From Dryomyza anilis (lineage: Eukaryota; Arthropoda; Insecta; Diptera; Dryomyzidae), in contig OX638133.1 in NCBI GenBank assembly GCA_951804985.1, positions 69,012,367 through 69,076,366 on the forward strand: a stretch of 64,000 nucleotides of DNA, given 5' to 3'. The translations under genes and the position numbers were made by a program. The notes beneath the pieces were generated by a model. That model saw only the letters and a list, made by a program, of their open reading frames with translations. It was not told where the DNA came from and did not search any database. Below are positions 61,030-64,000 of this stretch, piece by piece (within the stretch, counting starts at the first letter, position 1; every line of letters begins with the position of its first letter).

Positions 61030-61185
61030 TCTACAAACGTCTATGGCACAGTCGGTAGTGCGCTGACTGAAAGATTACGTAGATTACTGCGTATATGAAT
61101 AGTAAATGATTTTTATATACCGCGCTAACTCTCGACGAACAAATACAAACCTCCGCGACGTTTGGAAATATCCACAACAGGGGTT
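61030..61185 (+). mobile_element. Second SINE subfamily, relic
   Basis: 'GGCACAGTCGGTAGTGCGCTGACTG' followed by 'ATACCGCGCTAACTCTCGACGAACAAATACAAACCTCCGCGACG' parallels the SINE body word by word ('ACGCGCTACCTCTCGGCAGTAAATGGCAAACCTACGAGAG') but is strongly diverged. Confidence 0.5.
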
Positions 61186-61828
61186 AGATTTTTAATCGAA
61201 AATAAATGTGGTTAATTAAAAAATATTCACGCATATTTGACTTGGAATTGTGTAATATTAATAAAATACACGTCGACAATTTTTGGTCGAATATTTCAAA
61301 AAAAGTTGGAAGTACTTCTTAGTTGAGACATGAATATGAAAATGTTCGCCCGATATCAATTCGTTTACAGCTTTTCTTTGAATTAAATAAATTGGAATTG
61401 ATTTTTAAAATATCTCATAGTACCATTTCAAATGTGAATAAAACCTTTAAATGAATTGATACTGTAAAACCGTTTTCATATCCATACTAAGAGTGATCTC
61501 AGCTACAAAACAAATGCTGCAAAAAAAGAATATTATGAAAATTTGATATGCATTTGTAATTCAAATGCAAATAATAACCGTAAATGAAATGATCGAAAAA
61601 AAATTGGGTACATACAAATTCTCAGAATGACCCCTAGTTTGACGTACTGGCCGATTTTTTCATGTCTGCAAATTAGTGTCGGACGGTTAATAAACACTAG
61701 TAGAAATTTACCCTATTAGGGTATACATGATAATGTCCATATCATAATTGTCAAATTTTATCGGGTTATGACAAGGAAAAAAATGCAATTATCAATTCCC
61801 TGTAATGACCCTATTACAATTTCAGTAA
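61186..61828. other. AT-rich spacer with foldback relic at 61696-61790
   Basis: CACTAGTAGAAATTTACCCTATTAGGG and 'TATCGGGTTATGACAAGG' resemble the family at 6060-6876. No gene. Confidence 0.5.
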
Positions 61829-62816
61829 CCCAAGTAACCACTTTGTGGCAACTTAAGTGGAAGCCACAGAATTGCCATTTAAGTGTTTGGTCCAAATCAT
61901 GCGAAATATACATATTTGCCACCCAATTGCCAGTCAAAAAGCCCCGGGGTGAGGCTAAGTTGCCACAAATATCGATCCATTAAAGTGTCGGTTCACCTAT
62001 TTGTAACTTGAACTGTAATTTTAAATGTGGAACTTGTGTAGATTAAAAATAAAAATAATAAAGATCCAGTGCCATTAACGTGAATGTTTGTTGTGTAATA
62101 AAACTGCACACAATATTAAAAATATGCTATGGCAAATAATATATGTCTTTACGAACAGATTTTTCATCAAACTACAACTGCAATTTAACAAACAGTTCAA
62201 ATTTTTGGGTTAAAGCTTATATTCTCCACCCTCTAATTTTAACGCGCACCCAAAAAAATGCAATTTGTCAAAATAGTGATTTTTGTTATTTCACATTCCT
62301 GCTGTCTTTTTTTTACAACTCAACGTTCCATGAACATATGTAGTGGATATAATAAATATTTTGTGTATTATAATATACATTTATACCATTTTAAAGTTAA
62401 TTAGCTATGTTATTCATAAACATATTCCTAATAGGTTCTTCATTATATACATGCAACATATATGGAGCATAATACATTTTTATAATTTGCCACAATTTTG
62501 CAACGTCATAACAACAAAGTTAACTCCAGCCATTATCGTATATGTTCCATGTATGACTTATATATCACAGCATTGTGACATATTATTGCATTGTCCCACA
62601 CATGTTCTTAGCCACCGCTTTGGAACTAAATTTATGTTCCATTATCAGAATGCATGACTTATATATCACTGCATTGTGACATATTATTGCGTATGTTCCA
62701 TACATGTGCTTTGCAACTAAAAATTACTAGTTTGCAACACTGGTGTTAGGCGTAACTTAAAAGGAACACATTTGCCACAAATGTACGTGGCAATTGTCGA
62801 GTCGTGGTTACTTGGG
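61829..62816. mobile_element. ~990-bp element with 13-bp inverted ends CCCAAGTAACCAC
   Basis: CCCAAGTAACCAC at 61829-61841 is exactly inverted at 62804-62816 (GTGGTTACTTGGG). Both subterminal regions repeat TTGCCAC/GTGGCAA words. No clear target duplication and no coding frame; superfamily undetermined. A 101-bp tandem duplication lies inside. Confidence 0.6.
62553..62720. repeat. Tandem duplication, period about 101 bp
   Basis: ATGACTTATATATCAC(A/T)GCATTGTGACATATTATTGC occurs at 62553 and 62654, with TATGTTCCAT words beside each. Confidence 0.8.
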
Positions 62817-63120
62817 AATGAGTCAAACTATTTTGTGAGACCTTCTGAGAGCCGTTCTCTGAGAAACGAATAGGAAAGTCCTGCAAAATGTTCATTTTAA
62901 ATAAAAAAAGAAGAAAGGAAATCATTTGGTCGGGAAGGGGTTCTACCTGCTTGAGAATATGTACTAGCATATCTTCTTGCGCCTGAAATTTACTACTGGG
63001 AAGGTACACATTTTATTAAAATCCTGTATGAAAAAGTGGATGTTAAATTAAGTAATACATGAGAGTAGTTTATTTTTTTTAAACGCAATAACATTTCATA
63101 AAATTGCAATTTTCCACATT
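62817..63120. other. AT-rich spacer
   Basis: Nothing recognised. Confidence 0.5.
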
Positions 63121-63204
63121 AACCCATTTCTCATTTTACCCTAGATTAACCTACAGAATTATTTTTCTATTTTTCCATTTTACCCCAGATTCACCTACAG
63201 AATT
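63121..63204. repeat. Two tandem copies of CATTTTACCC(C/T)AGATT...
   Basis: CATTTTACCCTAGATTAACCTACAGAATT and CATTTTACCCCAGATTCACCTACAGAATT follow one another about 43 bp apart. Confidence 0.8.
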
Positions 63205-63206
63205 CG

Positions 63207-63260
63207 ACGACAAAAATCAATAAACATTCCTTAATAGTAATGTTTATTGATTTTTGTCGT
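63207..63260. repeat. Perfect 22-bp hairpin, 10-nt loop
   Basis: Stem 63207-63228 begins ACGACAAAAATCAATAAACA, and its exact complement is at 63239-63260. It could be a small foldback remnant; the perfect stem and lack of flanking pairing argue against a microRNA precursor. Confidence 0.85.
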
Positions 63261-64000
63261 TTCTTGTTTGGCTTTTTTTGCAATTTTAAATCTAAACAAT
63301 ATGGTTAAAATACTTGTGATGTAAGAATCATAAAACATATCTTGTAAAATTGTAAACATTAATAGCTTCCAAAAGTTGCTGTTGGCAACTGCTGATTAAG
63401 AAATTCGTATTTAGTACAATTTTAAGAATATTTATTACTTATTTCTCTGGTACAACAAAAAAAACACACACATTAAAAGCTTACTATATACTACGAATAA
63501 CGAAACCGGAGGTATGTAACCTCAAGTAGAAAAAATTCAACGCATTAAAACAACTTCAAAGGGTATCTGTGAAAGAGCTGTTACAAGAAGTTCGAAATTC
63601 TTTTTTTAATAACGATTTTTTTTTACTTTTTTGCTATTCTGCAGCGCAATACATAAGGAGCAAATGAGTAACGCAAAGGATGTGGATGCTGCATTGGTGG
63701 GGCGGGAGATCATGTATAACGAAACGAAAGGATATTCAGCTAATACATATTTATGTAAACGTAAAAAAATAAAAAACGGCAAAGAAAAGTAGGGGGCCTT
63801 TTTCGCAAAAAAATGCGAACAAAAAACTCTGTCATTTGCTGTGGGGTTTAAAAGGGGGGAATGTTGCTTGGTTAATGTTGTTTTTGTAGTCGCAAGGACA
63901 TTTTTCACGTAGCACACAAACACCAATATTTCTTTTTCACTCTGTCAGACTTTCGTATCTCTTTCTAGCATAGAATAAGTGAAAATGAAAACGAAACAAA
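63261..64000. other. Unique sequence at the window edge
   Basis: Slightly less AT-rich from about 63640. The 106-codon minus-strand frame at 63606-63926 shows no domain and is not called. No RNA gene seen. Confidence 0.45.

Overview
The window looks like nuclear DNA from a higher (schizophoran) fly. It is very AT-rich, packed with short transposable elements, and has one recognisable protein-coding gene, an unmistakable orthologue of the gap gene Krüppel (Kr), at about 55.5-57.7 kb on the + strand. The protein resembles, but is not identical to, Drosophila Kr as I remember it. The repeat landscape suggests a larger-genome fly such as a tephritid; that family assignment is inference only.

Layout: 1-54.9 kb is a gene desert upstream of Kr. 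It mixes decayed transposons with islands of less AT-rich sequence that match no repeat in the window. The repeats are (a) a Helitron-like element carrying two minisatellites (3.2-4.3 kb) and a second Helitron-like 5' end leading into about 1.9 kb of purine-rich (AAAAG)n-like DNA (9.7-11.7 kb); (b) two TA-flanked MITE families; (c) a 1164-bp hAT-like element with an 8-bp target duplication nested inside a MITE (16.9-18.1 kb); (d) tRNA-derived SINEs, one with a 15-bp target duplication (37.7-38.1 kb); (e) several foldback elements and diverged dispersed repeats. The islands (8.6-9.3, 12.7-14.3, 20.6-21.3, 30.9-31.9, 34.7-36.3, 39.8-40.4, 44.2-44.8, 45.5-46.5 and 50.9-52.5 kb) are the best places to look for cis-regulatory DNA.

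Kr: a short first coding exon (55544-55580), a 600-bp intron with GT...AG ends, and a second exon (56181-57709) together encode 521 residues. These include an alanine-rich N-terminal region, a basic cluster, five zinc fingers and two CtBP-type motifs. A TATA-like element plus initiator lies about 590 bp upstream of the start codon, followed by a leader with a single upstream AUG. Caudal-, Zelda- and GAGA-type motifs crowd the proximal promoter. A segment 2.5-4 kb upstream of the presumed start site has Bicoid-, Hunchback-, Tailless- and Zelda-type motifs, the composition and rough position expected of the Kr central-domain enhancer.

The most unusual signals are a direct duplication of about 600 bp (29.1-29.7 and 30.3-30.9 kb) in which each copy keeps six TAATCC/GGATTA sites, a further TAATCC-rich block at 34.7-36.3 kb, and a dense cluster of TGACAG (TALE homeodomain) sites at 13.9-14.2 kb containing a near-palindromic TGACAGTTGTCA. 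These could be distant Kr enhancers or remnants of an unrecognised transposon; the sequence alone does not decide. Downstream of Kr (60-64 kb) there are only repeats and sequence in which I see no gene.
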